From Halobacillus_B sp963739045 (GTDB taxonomy: Bacteria > Bacillota > Bacilli > Bacillales > Halobacillaceae), in contig CAVTYY010000001.1 in NCBI GenBank assembly GCA_963739045.1, positions 868,001 to 932,000 on the forward strand: a stretch of 64,000 nucleotides of DNA, in the 5' to 3' direction. The notes beneath the pieces are model-generated. The model made no database searches. It saw only the letters and a program-made list of their open reading frames with translations, and was not told where the DNA came from. Numbering within the stretch: the stretch's first letter is position 1; every line of letters begins with the position of its first letter. Positions 1-9,065 of this stretch are shown here, piece by piece. The position numbers were made by a program, and so were the translations under genes.

Positions 1-1355
1 CATATATGATCGCTTGTCAGCAGACAGGAGAGGCACTGGTTATAGACCCGGCTCGTGATATTGCTCCGTACTTGGAAACGGCAAAAAAAGAAGGTTTTAC
101 CATTTCTTCAGCTGCCGAAACTCACATTCATGCTGATTTCACTTCAGGGGTACGAGAATTAGCTAATCGATTAGATGTGAAACTATATTTTTCAGATGAA
201 GGCAGTACGCACTGGAAATACCAAAACCTATCTAAAGTAAACCACCAACTACTGAAGGATAGAGATGTAATTAAGATTGGGAAAGTCAAACTTGAAGTCC
301 TGCATACGCCAGGTCATACACCTGAAAGTCTTTCCTTCCTGCTAACGGATGAAGGAGGCGGTTCTGAGGTTCCAATGGGAATATTTACAGGCGATTTTGT
401 GTTTGTCGGAGATGTTGGACGTCCTGACTTATTAGAAAAAGCCGCCGCGGAGAAAGGTACGGCAGAAGAAAGTGCCAAGGAAATGTACTATTCTCTGAAG
501 AAATTTGCTGAATTGCCTGATTATGTTCAAGTGTGGCCAGGTCATGGAGCGGGAAGTGCTTGCGGTAAATCTCTAGGTGCTGTTCCGAGCTCAACAGTTG
601 GATATGAAAAGATCAATAATTGGGCACTTAATATTAAGGATGAATCAGCCTTCGTAGAAAATTTGCTGGAGGGGCAGCCAGAACCCCCTAAATATTTTGC
701 CAAAATGAAGAAACTTAATAAACAAGGGCCGGATCTGCTGGATCAACATGATGTGAAAAAAGTTTCTCTTGAGCAGCTCAACCAGTTAAAAAAAGAAAAT
801 GTGAATATTGTAGACATACGCCCGTCTTCTGACTTCGCTAATGGCCACTTAGAAGGAACGTTAAATATTCCCTTTAATAAATCATTTACCAACTGGGCAG
901 GCTGGCTTCTGGATTATGATAAGAAAATTGCTTTCATTGCTGAAAGCCAGCAAGTTGAAGCGGTTCAAAAAGCCCTGCAGTCTATTGGGTTAGACGAGGT
1001 TTCACATTATATGGAGAAAAGTGAGCTTGAAAAATTGGATAAATTGGAATCATACGAAAGTATTTCAGTGGAAGAATTAGATGAAAAATATAAAGGTAAC
1101 AGTAATTATGTGATCATAGATGTGAGAAACCAGTCTGAGTGGGAAGCGAGCCACATGGAAAGTGCAAAGCATATTATGCTCGGAACCCTGCCGGATCGAC
1201 TAGATGAAATAGGGGAAGACGTCACACCAATTGTCCATTGCCAATCCGGGATGCGCTCGGCTATTGCAGCAAGTGTCCTGCAGGCAAATGGCTTTAAGAA
1301 TGTGCTTAACCTGACAGGTGGGTATGGCGCATGGAAAAAATATCAATCAGCGTAA
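1..1355 (+). CDS. cstB: CstB-like persulfide dioxygenase-rhodanese fusion (5' partial)
   Basis: The frame is open to the left edge, so the true N-terminus lies outside the window; family members start about 18 residues further upstream. The N-terminal half is a metallo-beta-lactamase fold: THIHADF (third His of the usual HxHxDH replaced by Phe, as I recall for CstB proteins), HTPGHTPES, GDFVFVGDVGRPDL and WPGHGAGSACG. Two rhodanese modules follow. The first, about residues 255-345, has no active-site Cys, while the last carries HCQSGMRS with the catalytic Cys. This MBL / degenerate rhodanese / active rhodanese order and the length match staphylococcal CstB, which oxidises persulfides to thiosulfate during sulfide detoxification. 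No CsoR-like regulator is visible on this side. Confidence 0.88.
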   Translation, partial: YMIACQQTGEALVIDPARDIAPYLETAKKEGFTISSAAETHIHADFTSGVRELANRLDVKLYFSDEGSTHWKYQNLSKVNHQLLKDRDVIKIGKVKLEVLHTPGHTPESLSFLLTDEGGGSEVPMGIFTGDFVFVGDVGRPDLLEKAAAEKGTAEESAKEMYYSLKKFAELPDYVQVWPGHGAGSACGKSLGAVPSSTVGYEKINNWALNIKDESAFVENLLEGQPEPPKYFAKMKKLNKQGPDLLDQHDVKKVSLEQLNQLKKENVNIVDIRPSSDFANGHLEGTLNIPFNKSFTNWAGWLLDYDKKIAFIAESQQVEAVQKALQSIGLDEVSHYMEKSELEKLDKLESYESISVEELDEKYKGNSNYVIIDVRNQSEWEASHMESAKHIMLGTLPDRLDEIGEDVTPIVHCQSGMRSAIAASVLQANGFKNVLNLTGGYGAWKKYQSA

Positions 1356-1376
1356 GTCTGTTGTGAAAATGAATTG

Positions 1377-1411
1377 AGCAAGGTTCTTTACAGGAGAGCC
1401 TTGCTTTTTTT
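1377..1411 (+). terminator. Rho-independent terminator after the cstB-like gene
   Basis: An 11-bp stem (AGCAAGGTTCT / AGAGCCTTGCT, one G-T pair) with a 7-nt loop is followed by seven T. Confidence 0.85.
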
Positions 1412-1463
1412 GTGGAAGAATGAACGTTATCTCATATACCGAGTAGATTTCTATAGAGGAAGA

Positions 1464-1494
1464 CAAAAAAAGACCTCTGCCACAAGGGCAGAGG
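1464..1494 (-). terminator. Terminator downstream of the NprX-like peptide gene
   Basis: On the minus strand CCTCTGCC and GGCAGAGG form an 8-bp stem with a 5-nt loop, followed by a run of T. It ends the regulator-peptide transcription unit. Confidence 0.8.
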
Positions 1495-1557
1495 CTAAAA
1501 TATATAGGTATAGGATTAGGGGGAGGTGCTAATAAACACTTCGAAATAAAAAATTAA

Positions 1558-1677
1558 TTACATTTGTTCAACTGATAATGGTCTTGGGTAAGCATCTACA
1601 GCACTATCCTGTAAAACAGGAGCGGCAGCAGAAGCCAAGAAAGCTACTATAGCAAGAACAGCTAAAAGCTTCTTCAT
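1558..1677 (-). CDS. NprX/Phr-like secreted signalling propeptide, 39 aa
   Basis: A perfect AGGAGG lies 8 nt before the ATG, and the frame runs 39 codons to a TAA. The product starts MKKLLAVLAIVAFLASAAA, a short basic n-region plus a hydrophobic Ala-rich core like an export signal, and ends with a polar tail DAYPRPLSVEQM. The start overlaps the stop of the regulator remnant by 4 nt (ATGA). That arrangement, a tiny exported peptide coupled to the 3' end of an HTH-TPR regulator beside a neutral protease gene, is the layout of RNPP quorum-sensing pairs such as NprR-NprX. The mature signal is probably a short C-terminal peptide; its exact borders cannot be read from sequence. The regulator itself is broken. 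Confidence 0.7.
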   Translation of the reverse strand: MKKLLAVLAIVAFLASAAAPVLQDSAVDAYPRPLSVEQM

Positions 1678-2973
1678 AAGAGAATCCCTCCTAAATGAGA
1701 ATGTTTATTTAACAATTGAATTGCTAACCTAAGGTAAGTTGAAGATTTTTTATACATTCGTTGATTCTCTAAAAGATCAGCGAGAAACATTGCATAACGA
1801 ATTACATATACGTGTTCCTTCTTCTCTTGGAAGTAAGGGATAATGATATCTTCTAAATACTGTTCTAAGTTTTCGGATTTGTTTATTAACACTTCTTATA
1901 ACACTGCAAAATGGAGTTCATAGGATTTAGAAGGAAATGAATTGAGTATTCTCTTCACCTTCATTAATCCATTTTAGGCACCCGTCTTTGTTCTCCAAAC
2001 GGTAATATTCGATAATTAAACCGTGGATCGTTGTTAATAAGTCAAATGCCTGATAAAGTTGAGTCGCTTTCTTTGTTGTACTCGAGGCTTTTCTCATAAT
2101 TTTTTATTGCTGACTGGTGATTTTCTATTCTAGACTCTAAGGTTCCTATGTTAATGTGCACTAACCTCAATTGAACAATATCTTCTGTTTGAATCGCAAT
2201 CTTACGCGCTAAGTGAAAATTCTCAAGAGACTTTGCGTAATTTTTAAGACGACTATAATTTATTCCTTGAACTATGTGACAGTCGGCACTTTTAGCTAAA
2301 TCATAATGAGTCTGATAGATTTCCAACGCCTGGTCAGCATAAAAAACAGAAGCAGAGATATGGTTAGCTTGGCTGGTACTTAAAGCGAGTAAGTAAAATA
2401 GATCACTATATTCCCAGTCTTCTAATATCTAACGAGGAACTATAATTCTTAGCTTCCATAAGTTCTTGGAAAGACTCGTCAAAATTCGCTACTATAGTAT
2501 TTTAAAATTCCGGAAATTAAATGGAAGTAAAATTCCATTTCTTCATCAAAGGTGTCTTTGTGCTGGCGTATATCTTCCCATACTTCATAAGCCTCCTCCA
2601 CCTGGTTCTCTAATAGCAGGTGACGGATGCGGAATAATTCAAAGAAGATATATAAATGGTGGTTAGACAGCGTTTCTTTCTGCTGCAATAACTCCTCTTG
2701 TAACTGCTGGGCGTCTTCCCTTCGTTTGAATACGATCGATTCATACCATTCCTTCAGTTTTTCCTTAGAAGGGTGGTTATAGGAAGCCTCTTGAAAGTCA
2801 AGGCCCAGACGATCATAGAGAAGTTCAAGCACTTCGATAGCAGGAACGGTTTGATCGTTCTCTATCTTAGAAAGATACGCTGGCGAGATAATCCCATCAG
2901 CCAATTGGGTTTGAGTTAACCCTTGCTTGACTCGATGAAATCGAAGCACTTTGCCATATTCCATTTTCAACAC
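1674..2973 (-). pseudogene. nprR: NprR-type HTH-TPR quorum-sensing regulator, multiply frameshifted
   Basis: The first 164 codons (2973 to 2479) give an XRE-type HTH (MEYGKVLRFHRVKQGLTQ, SPAYLSKIEN) and the start of a TPR region. The frame then breaks at an AAAA run near 2481-2484. Continuing through other frames recovers a homologous-looking TPR protein: DESFQELMEAKNYSSS, then LEDWEYSDLFYLLALSTSQA, then a 94-codon segment ending near 2042, then AFDLLTTIHGLIIEYYRLE, then the C-terminal 72 codons ending at 1674. At least four frame changes and an in-frame TAA at 1896-1898 are needed. The rebuilt length, about 430 residues, equals a full NprR. Because damage is concentrated here while neighbours are clean, true decay is likelier than sequencing error. 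Confidence 0.82.
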
Positions 2974-3191
2974 ACACCTAGTTGATCAACTATGGATTTG
3001 TCAGAAGTTTCTTTCTTTCAAATCTATATTCAGAATACACGTTCGCTTAGGTTTTTTCAACTATATTCAGGGGTTTCCCAAGTCCCCTTAATTTCATAGC
3101 CTTAGGACAGATTTCACCTGTTAACTTTCACAGATTACTTGTCGAAATATTGTGATAACATGAAATTGTTAAAAAATTTGGGAGGGATTTT

Positions 3192-4778
3192 ATGAATTGG
3201 AAATCTTTGATGGCAACAGTTGTACTAGGAGGGAGTCTTGTATCCGGGGGCAGTCTTGCTCATGCAGAAAAGTCTTCGAAAGTGGACTTACCAGTTGAAA
3301 CCCCGAAATTTGTGAAGGATCATTTGAAATCTTCTAAGGTAGTTTCAGAGAAAGCTGTGAAAAAGTTTTTCAAAGATAATCAGAAGCAATTTAAAGCAAA
3401 CCCGAACAAAAACTTAAAGTTTGTAAAGTCAGAAACCGATGACCTTGGAATGACTCACTTCACCTTTCAACCTGTAGTAGGTAATGTTCCTATAGCAAAT
3501 TCCCGTGTGGTTGTACATACCGATAAAAATGGGGAAGTTCAGTCAGTTAACGGTGAGTTCCATAAAGATGCGCCTGCCGAGATAAAACAGCAGAAAAAGG
3601 TTAAAAAGAAAGAAGCCATTGATTTAGCCTGGAAATATATTGGAGTAGACCGCCAAAAGGCAGATAAAACACAGAAGACGCTTAAAGGAGAAACGTTTGA
3701 TACATTGACTGAAAATAGTAAGTTAGTTGTGTATGATGACGATGGAAATTATCAGCTGGCTTATCATGTTGAACTCCAATTTTCCCAGCCTTATCCTGCG
3801 AACTGGCAGTTATATGTGAATGCTGAAACTGGGAAAGTGATGAAAGCGAGTAATGTAGCGGAAGAAGCTACAGGTACTGGGACTGGTGTACTTGGTGATA
3901 CAAAATCTTTGAACACCTATCTATCTAATAATACCTATTACTTATATGATATAACGAAACCAATGAATGGAGTCATAGCCACATTTGATAACCAGCATAA
4001 TGGTTATTACAGCCTTCCAGGAAGCTATGTTACAGATACCGGAAATACGTTTTATAGTGAAAATCAAAAAGCTGCAGTAGATGCCCATTACTATGCAGGG
4101 GAAGTATTTGACTTCTACTATGATAACTTTGGGCGTGTAAGTTATGATGACCAAGGTTCATCGATTCGTTCCACCGTCCATTATGGCTCTAATTATAATA
4201 ATGCTGCCTGGACAGGTAATCAGATGATTTATGGAGATGGTGATGGTTCTACTTTTACTTATCTATCTGGTGGAAACGATATCGTAGGACATGAATTGAC
4301 TCACGCTGTAACTGAATCCACAGCTGGTTTAGTTTATGAGAACCAACCAGGTGCATTAAATGAATCCTTCTCTGATGTATTCGGGTATTTCATTGATCCT
4401 GAAGATTGGTTAATGGGTGAAGATGTTTATACCCCTGGAATCTCTGGAGATGCCCTGCGTTCTCTCTCCAATCCAAACAAGTATAACCAGCCGGAAAATA
4501 TGAGCCAGTACCAAAACCTTCCTAATACAGAAGCGGGAGATTGGGGCGGTGTTCATACTAACAGCGGAATTCCTAACAAAGCTGCCTACAATACGATTAA
4601 CAGCTTAGGAATAAATAAATCCAAAGAGATTTATTATCGCGCTCTCACTGTATATCTGACACCTAATAGTGACTTTGCTTATGCCAAACAGTCACTAGTA
4701 CAAGCTGCCCAAGATCTTTACGGATCCTCTGCAGCCAATGCGGTTACCCAGGCATGGAATGCTGTTGGGGTAAATTAA
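3192..4778 (+). CDS. npr: Secreted neutral metalloprotease (bacillolysin, M4 thermolysin family)
   Basis: The 528-aa precursor has a signal peptide (MNWKSLMATVVLGGSLVSGGSLAHA), an FTP/PepSY-type propeptide to about residue 220, and an M4 catalytic domain. Zinc site: H367-E368-x-x-H371 (HELTHAVTE), with the third ligand E391 in GALNESFSD, exactly 20 residues after H371 as in thermolysin. GGVHTNSGIPN carries the transition-state histidine. The RBS is GGGAGG. It is divergent from the broken nprR, which in the Bacillus cereus group activates this type of gene; its present control is therefore uncertain. Extracellular protein degradation is the expected role. Confidence 0.95.
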   Translation: MNWKSLMATVVLGGSLVSGGSLAHAEKSSKVDLPVETPKFVKDHLKSSKVVSEKAVKKFFKDNQKQFKANPNKNLKFVKSETDDLGMTHFTFQPVVGNVPIANSRVVVHTDKNGEVQSVNGEFHKDAPAEIKQQKKVKKKEAIDLAWKYIGVDRQKADKTQKTLKGETFDTLTENSKLVVYDDDGNYQLAYHVELQFSQPYPANWQLYVNAETGKVMKASNVAEEATGTGTGVLGDTKSLNTYLSNNTYYLYDITKPMNGVIATFDNQHNGYYSLPGSYVTDTGNTFYSENQKAAVDAHYYAGEVFDFYYDNFGRVSYDDQGSSIRSTVHYGSNYNNAAWTGNQMIYGDGDGSTFTYLSGGNDIVGHELTHAVTESTAGLVYENQPGALNESFSDVFGYFIDPEDWLMGEDVYTPGISGDALRSLSNPNKYNQPENMSQYQNLPNTEAGDWGGVHTNSGIPNKAAYNTINSLGINKSKEIYYRALTVYLTPNSDFAYAKQSLVQAAQDLYGSSAANAVTQAWNAVGVN

Positions 4779-4822
4779 ACACTGCAATTAATCGAAACAA
4801 GAGCCTAATGGTTCTGTTTACT

Positions 4823-4858
4823 CAGACTGCTGATAACATATCGGCAGTCTGTTTTTTT
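4823..4858 (+). terminator. Terminator after the neutral protease
   Basis: A stem of about 13 bp (AGACTGCTGATA / TATCGGCAGTCT, one G-T) is followed by seven T. The rest of the roughly 290 bases up to the next gene shows no gene. Confidence 0.88.
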
Positions 4859-5094
4859 ATTTGAAATAATTGCTGCCGAACCACAGTTTCTGGGAGCGCT
4901 ATGAAAAGTTTAAGAAAGTAATTTGTCCGGTCGAGTTTCTGTGCTTTTAGAACCATGAATGATCATCAGCATCTGGTACTAAGTTGGGTGATTTTCAGGA
5001 ATATGCATTCGTTTTCTTAGTGAAAATGAGCAATTGTAAGAGTAAATAACCAGAATTAAGGGTATAAAAAGTGTAGCGTTAATAATAGATGAGG

Positions 5095-5117
5095 CAATTA
5101 CTTACTGGCAGTAATTG
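5095..5117. promoter_or_regulatory. Inverted repeat upstream of aconitase, possible operator
   Basis: CAATTACT and AGTAATTG are perfect 8-bp inverted arms separated by 7 bases, ending 29 bases before the aconitase start. It could be an operator or an mRNA hairpin; the protein that binds is unknown. Confidence 0.4.
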
Positions 5118-5145
5118 TAACAATAGGTGAGAAGGAGGAGTTCGT

Positions 5146-7095
5146 GTGAATTATAATGTTGCACAAAAGTTAATCAAAGATCACTTAGTAAAAGGTGAAA
5201 TGAAGCCTGGAGCAGAGATTGGTCTGAAGATTGATCAGACTCTGACTCAGGATGCTACAGGTACAATGGTTATGCTGGAACTGGAAGCAATGGGTATTGA
5301 ACAAGCGAAAACGGAAGCTTCTGCTCAGTATGTCGACCATAACTTAATTCAAGAGGATAGTAAAAACCCGGATGATCACTTGTTTCTTGAGAGTGCTGCG
5401 AAGCGGTTCGGTCTTCATTTCAGCCGCCCGGGTAACGGTGTGAGTCACCCTGTCCATATGCAAAGACTGGCTGCGCCAGGAAAAACGCTGCTTGGATCAG
5501 ATAGTCATACGTGTGCGAATGGCTGTATGGGGATGCTTGCGATCGGTGCCGGCGGTATTGATGTAGCTATGGCAATCGCTGGAGAACCTTTCTATGTGAA
5601 AATGCCTAAGATCTGGGGTGTGAAGGTTACTGGAGAATTCCCTGATTGGGTTAGTGCGAAAGATGCAATATTAGAGATGCTTAAACGCCATGGTGTAAAA
5701 GGCGGTGTAAATCATATTTTTGAATATTACGGACCAGGTCTTAAAAATCTGACCGCAATGGACCGTCACGTTATTGCCAACATGGGAGCTGAACTTGGTG
5801 CCACGGGTACTGTTTTCCCTTCCGATGAAGAAACAAAGCGTTTTCTGAAACTCCAGGGAAGAGAAGAAGATTGGATAGAATTGCAGGCTGATGATGGAGC
5901 GGAATATGACGTACATGACGAATTAAATCTCTCTGAGCTTGAACCTATGATTGCCAAACCATCCAGTCCTGGAAATGTAGTTCCTGTTAAAGAAATTGCG
6001 GGCGAATCGATCTATCAGTCCTATATAGGTTCTTCTGCAAATCCAGGTTTCAGAGACTTTGCTATTGCGTCTAAAATTGTGGAAGGCCGTCACATTGAAG
6101 ATGGAGTTTCTTTTGATTTAAATCCAACTTCACGGCAAATGTTAATTGATCTTTCTCAACAAGGTCATATTGCTAACTTCCTTCAAGCCGGTGCCAGACT
6201 TCACCAGGCAGGGTGTAACGGCTGTATCGGTATGGGACAAGCTCCGGCAACGGGAAGGAACAGTCTGCGTACCACTCCTCGAAACTTTCCAGGGCGTTCA
6301 GGTACGAAAGAAGACAGTGTGTTTTTATGCAGTCCGGAAACGGCAGCCATATCTGCCCTGCATGGAAAAATAACAGATCCGCGAGATGCCGGGTTTAGTT
6401 ATCCGCAAGTGCAGGAATTGGACCAGCCTACCATCGATACACAGCTTCTTGACGCCCCAATGCCATATGAAGAGGCAAAAAATGTTGAGCTTGTTAAAGG
6501 ACCGAATGTTGCATCCATTCCTGAAATGGATGAATTGCCAAATGATATGGAACTACCGGTTTTATTAAAAATGGGAGATGACATATCGACCGATGAAATC
6601 TTGGCAGGCGGTGCAAGAGTGCTTCCTTACCGCAGTAACTTGCCGGAGATTAGTAAATTTACGTTTGAAATTGTCGATGACACGTACTATGACCGTGCCA
6701 TGGATGTACGTGATGATGGCGGTCACGTCGTTGTTGGAGGTACAAACTATGGTCAAGGATCCAGCCGTGAGCACGCAGCTCTAGCGCCGCGTTTTCTTGG
6801 ATTAAAAGTAGCGATAGTGAAAGACTTTGCCAGAATACATTGGCAGAACCTCGCTAACTTTGGCGTTCTTCCTCTCACTTTTGTGAACGAATCTGATTGG
6901 GAAGAGCTTGAACAAGGAGATGTTCTCGTCTTTAAAGGATTGAGAGATAAAATCCATGATGGATATGAAGTAGAAGCAGAAATTAAAGGAAAAGGCAAGA
7001 CGCTCAAACTCGAGCATGCTTTGTCTAAACGACAAATTGAAATCATGCAAATGGGCGGTTTAATTAACTGGGTGAAGAACAGACTAGACAAATAA
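5146..7095 (+). CDS. Aconitate hydratase, short-form (Aquifex-type putative aconitase)
   Basis: At 649 aa it is far shorter than the usual bacillar AcnA/CitB (about 900 aa) and resembles the short family TIGR01342. The 4Fe-4S ligands are visible as C123 in GSDSHTCANG and C357/C360 in GCNGCIGMGQ. The C-terminal swivel domain contains YGQGSSREHAALAPRFLG. The start is GTG with GAAGGAGG upstream. Expected reaction is citrate to isocitrate via cis-aconitate, but a related dehydratase substrate cannot be excluded from sequence. The gene stands alone with its own terminator. Confidence 0.88.
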   Translation: MNYNVAQKLIKDHLVKGEMKPGAEIGLKIDQTLTQDATGTMVMLELEAMGIEQAKTEASAQYVDHNLIQEDSKNPDDHLFLESAAKRFGLHFSRPGNGVSHPVHMQRLAAPGKTLLGSDSHTCANGCMGMLAIGAGGIDVAMAIAGEPFYVKMPKIWGVKVTGEFPDWVSAKDAILEMLKRHGVKGGVNHIFEYYGPGLKNLTAMDRHVIANMGAELGATGTVFPSDEETKRFLKLQGREEDWIELQADDGAEYDVHDELNLSELEPMIAKPSSPGNVVPVKEIAGESIYQSYIGSSANPGFRDFAIASKIVEGRHIEDGVSFDLNPTSRQMLIDLSQQGHIANFLQAGARLHQAGCNGCIGMGQAPATGRNSLRTTPRNFPGRSGTKEDSVFLCSPETAAISALHGKITDPRDAGFSYPQVQELDQPTIDTQLLDAPMPYEEAKNVELVKGPNVASIPEMDELPNDMELPVLLKMGDDISTDEILAGGARVLPYRSNLPEISKFTFEIVDDTYYDRAMDVRDDGGHVVVGGTNYGQGSSREHAALAPRFLGLKVAIVKDFARIHWQNLANFGVLPLTFVNESDWEELEQGDVLVFKGLRDKIHDGYEVEAEIKGKGKTLKLEHALSKRQIEIMQMGGLINWVKNRLDK

Positions 7096-7105
7096 ATAAG
7101 AAAAA

Positions 7106-7139
7106 CAAGCGCCTGGCAAAAGTGTCAGGCGCTTGTTTT
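7106..7139. terminator. Bidirectional terminator between aconitase and the ring-cleaving dioxygenase
   Basis: A 12-bp stem (CAAGCGCCTGGC / GTCAGGCGCTTG) is flanked by an A run on the left and T residues on the right, between convergent genes. Confidence 0.85.
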
Positions 7140-7205
7140 CTAAAGATAGTACCTAACTACCAGGGCATTGAGTCTGTTCTCAGCTATTGCAAAGGTGATA
7201 CCCAT

Positions 7206-8159
7206 CTATTCTTTGGGCGATTGCAATGGCTTTAACTGTGCCTCTATTTGGGTGCGGTCTTTCTCTAAGAACGGAGGAAGAGCTAAATTCTTACCAAGCT
7301 CATCGAATTCTTCATCTGCTGTAAATCCAGGTCCATCGGTAGCAAGCTCAAATAAAATATGGTTCGGTTCACGGAAATACAAGGATTTAAAGTAATAGCG
7401 ATCAACGATTCCCGAATTTTGCATTCCTGAGTCTTCAATCCGGGTTTTCCAAAATTCTAGTTCGGTTTCATCTGCTACACGAAAAGCGACGTGATGAACG
7501 CTTCCTCTGCCTGGGCGTTCGCGCTTGGCAACAGAATCTTCGATCAGCGCTACTTGTGCTCCACTGCCGCCTTTACCTGTTTCGAATAGTTTAAAATTAT
7601 CCTCTTCGCTTATTTCTTTAAAACTTAGTATTTCGGTTAATACCTTTCTGGTGGAGGCTATATCTGCAACCGTCAAAAACACTGGACCTAGACCGATAAT
7701 ACTGAACTCTTCCGGGATCATACGTTGTGACCAAGGAATTCCAGGCTCGACCCCCTGATTATATTCGTCAGATATAAGCATCAGACGCTGGCCTTCAGGA
7801 TCTCTGAAACTCAATGTTGCTTTCCCCATTAATTCTTTAATGGAATCATGGTCCACATCGTGCTCAGTGAATCGGTCTTTCCAGAATTGCAAAGCGGCAT
7901 CATCTTTTACCCTTAAAGAGGTAGTAGAGATGCTTTGATTGCCCGGATAAGTGTGTCCGGCCCCCGGGATTTCAAAGAATGTAAAGTCAGTTCCTGGGCT
8001 TCCTTGTGCATCTGCATAGAACAGGTGATACATAGAAGGGGAGTCCTGGTTTACTGTCTTTTTTACTAAACGCATCCCCATTACTGAGGTGTAAAAATCA
8101 TGGTTCTTTTGTGCATTAGCTGTAATGGCAGAAACATGGTGGATTCCTTTTAGATTCAT
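7206..8159 (-). CDS. mhqA: VOC-family ring-cleaving dioxygenase (MhqA/MhqO type)
   Basis: The 317-aa protein has two tandem VOC (glyoxalase/bleomycin-resistance fold) modules, beginning MNLKGIHHVSAITANAQKN and repeating at about residue 150 with SIIGLGPVFLTVAD. Metal ligands fit H8 near the N-terminus, H221 or H222 in SVHHVAFRV, and the Glu in HILFELATD. This is the hydroquinone-specific extradiol dioxygenase family that removes quinone electrophiles in Bacillus under MhqR control. An MhqR-like box lies 43-60 bases upstream, supporting the same regulation. The RBS is AGGAGG. Confidence 0.9.
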   Translation of the reverse strand: MNLKGIHHVSAITANAQKNHDFYTSVMGMRLVKKTVNQDSPSMYHLFYADAQGSPGTDFTFFEIPGAGHTYPGNQSISTTSLRVKDDAALQFWKDRFTEHDVDHDSIKELMGKATLSFRDPEGQRLMLISDEYNQGVEPGIPWSQRMIPEEFSIIGLGPVFLTVADIASTRKVLTEILSFKEISEEDNFKLFETGKGGSGAQVALIEDSVAKRERPGRGSVHHVAFRVADETELEFWKTRIEDSGMQNSGIVDRYYFKSLYFREPNHILFELATDGPGFTADEEFDELGKNLALPPFLEKDRTQIEAQLKPLQSPKE

Positions 8160-8201
8160 TTAATAGCCTCCTGTAAAAATAAATAATGGAATAATAAAAA
8201 A

Positions 8202-8219
8202 CATCTCGAATTAAAGATA
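8202..8219 (-). promoter_or_regulatory. MhqR-type operator
   Basis: CATCTCGAATTAAAGATA closely matches the B. subtilis MhqR consensus as I remember it (ATCTcgAATTcgAGAT-like), and it sits upstream of a gene whose homologues are in that regulon. MhqR itself is not in the window. Confidence 0.6.
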
Positions 8220-8264
8220 AATGTTACAAATTCTTTTATCTGATGTCAACTTACAAGCTCTAAT

Positions 8265-8966
8265 TTACATCATCCGTTCTAATGGAAATATAGAGGCGGT
8301 TATTCTAGGGGAGTAATGGATTAACGGCTGAACACGATCATTAAAAGAAGGGATGAAATCAAATAGACTATTCATTTGGATGGTTCCTGACGCTTCATTA
8401 AGTTCCCAAGGTTTGTGGTGAATGCTTCCTTTGTAAATTACATTATTACGGCGAATAAACAGATCTCGCCGTTCCGTCAACCAATGAGACAATGTTCCTT
8501 TTTGATTAGTAATCATTGGAAAGTGCGGCGTTAATTCAGCATGAAACTGGGCAGAAGGAAAATTCTTATGAATTCGTCTACTTGTAAAATGGGTCGATTC
8601 GCTAGTTTTATTAATCCGTATAATGGAAAGTAGGTAGGGGAGAGTGAAAAATTTTCGCGCCAGCAAGACTGCCGGTAAATAGTTCGCATCTAATGAAAAG
8701 AAATAGACCCCTCGTTCTTCTTTGTATCTAACGTAAGTTCTGACGTTTAATTCCACGAATGGCTTCAATAGAGGAATGGAAGGAAGTCCTCGGGGCTGGA
8801 TTCTGCTCATACGAAAGGGAACAAGAGAAATCCAAGCAGATTGATGATATAAATCAAGCTTCAATCCTTCAGGTAGTAATGGAGAGAGGCACTGTTCAGG
8901 GATCGGCCAGTGCAGGAAAAATAGGTCGCTCCATTCTTGCTGCATCAACCATGTATGATGTTTCAT
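8265..8966 (-). CDS. DUF2071 (YqjF-like) protein
   Basis: The 233-aa product starts MKHHTWLMQQEWSDLFFLHW and continues with the DUF2071 pattern: WxDLxFxHWP, then LxPLLPEGLxLD, then AWISLVPFRM. I chose the internal ATG at 8966 because AAGAAGGA precedes it at good spacing; an upstream in-frame start at 9017 has no such site and adds 17 unlike residues. The fold is related to acetoacetate decarboxylase-like proteins; no reaction is known to me. It is single and runs in the same direction as the dioxygenase 105 bases ahead. Confidence 0.82.
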   Translation of the reverse strand: MKHHTWLMQQEWSDLFFLHWPIPEQCLSPLLPEGLKLDLYHQSAWISLVPFRMSRIQPRGLPSIPLLKPFVELNVRTYVRYKEERGVYFFSLDANYLPAVLLARKFFTLPYLLSIIRINKTSESTHFTSRRIHKNFPSAQFHAELTPHFPMITNQKGTLSHWLTERRDLFIRRNNVIYKGSIHHKPWELNEASGTIQMNSLFDFIPSFNDRVQPLIHYSPRITASIFPLERMM

Positions 8967-9041
8967 TTCAATTCCTTCTTTTTTATTGGTCTTCCCAATA
9001 AGCAGTAAACCATGCAATTTAAGAAGGAATTTTGCATAAAA

Positions 9042-9065
9042 AAAGCCGGAATTAATTATTCCGCC
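9042..9065 (-). terminator. Weak terminator overlapping the sda stop
   Basis: On the minus strand CGGAAT / ATTCCG with a 5-base loop is followed by seven T; the stop codon of sda lies in the loop region. Confidence 0.55.

Noticed and set aside
6753..7091. A 112-codon minus frame inside aconitase
   Set aside because: Antisense shadow of a well-conserved gene with no RBS.
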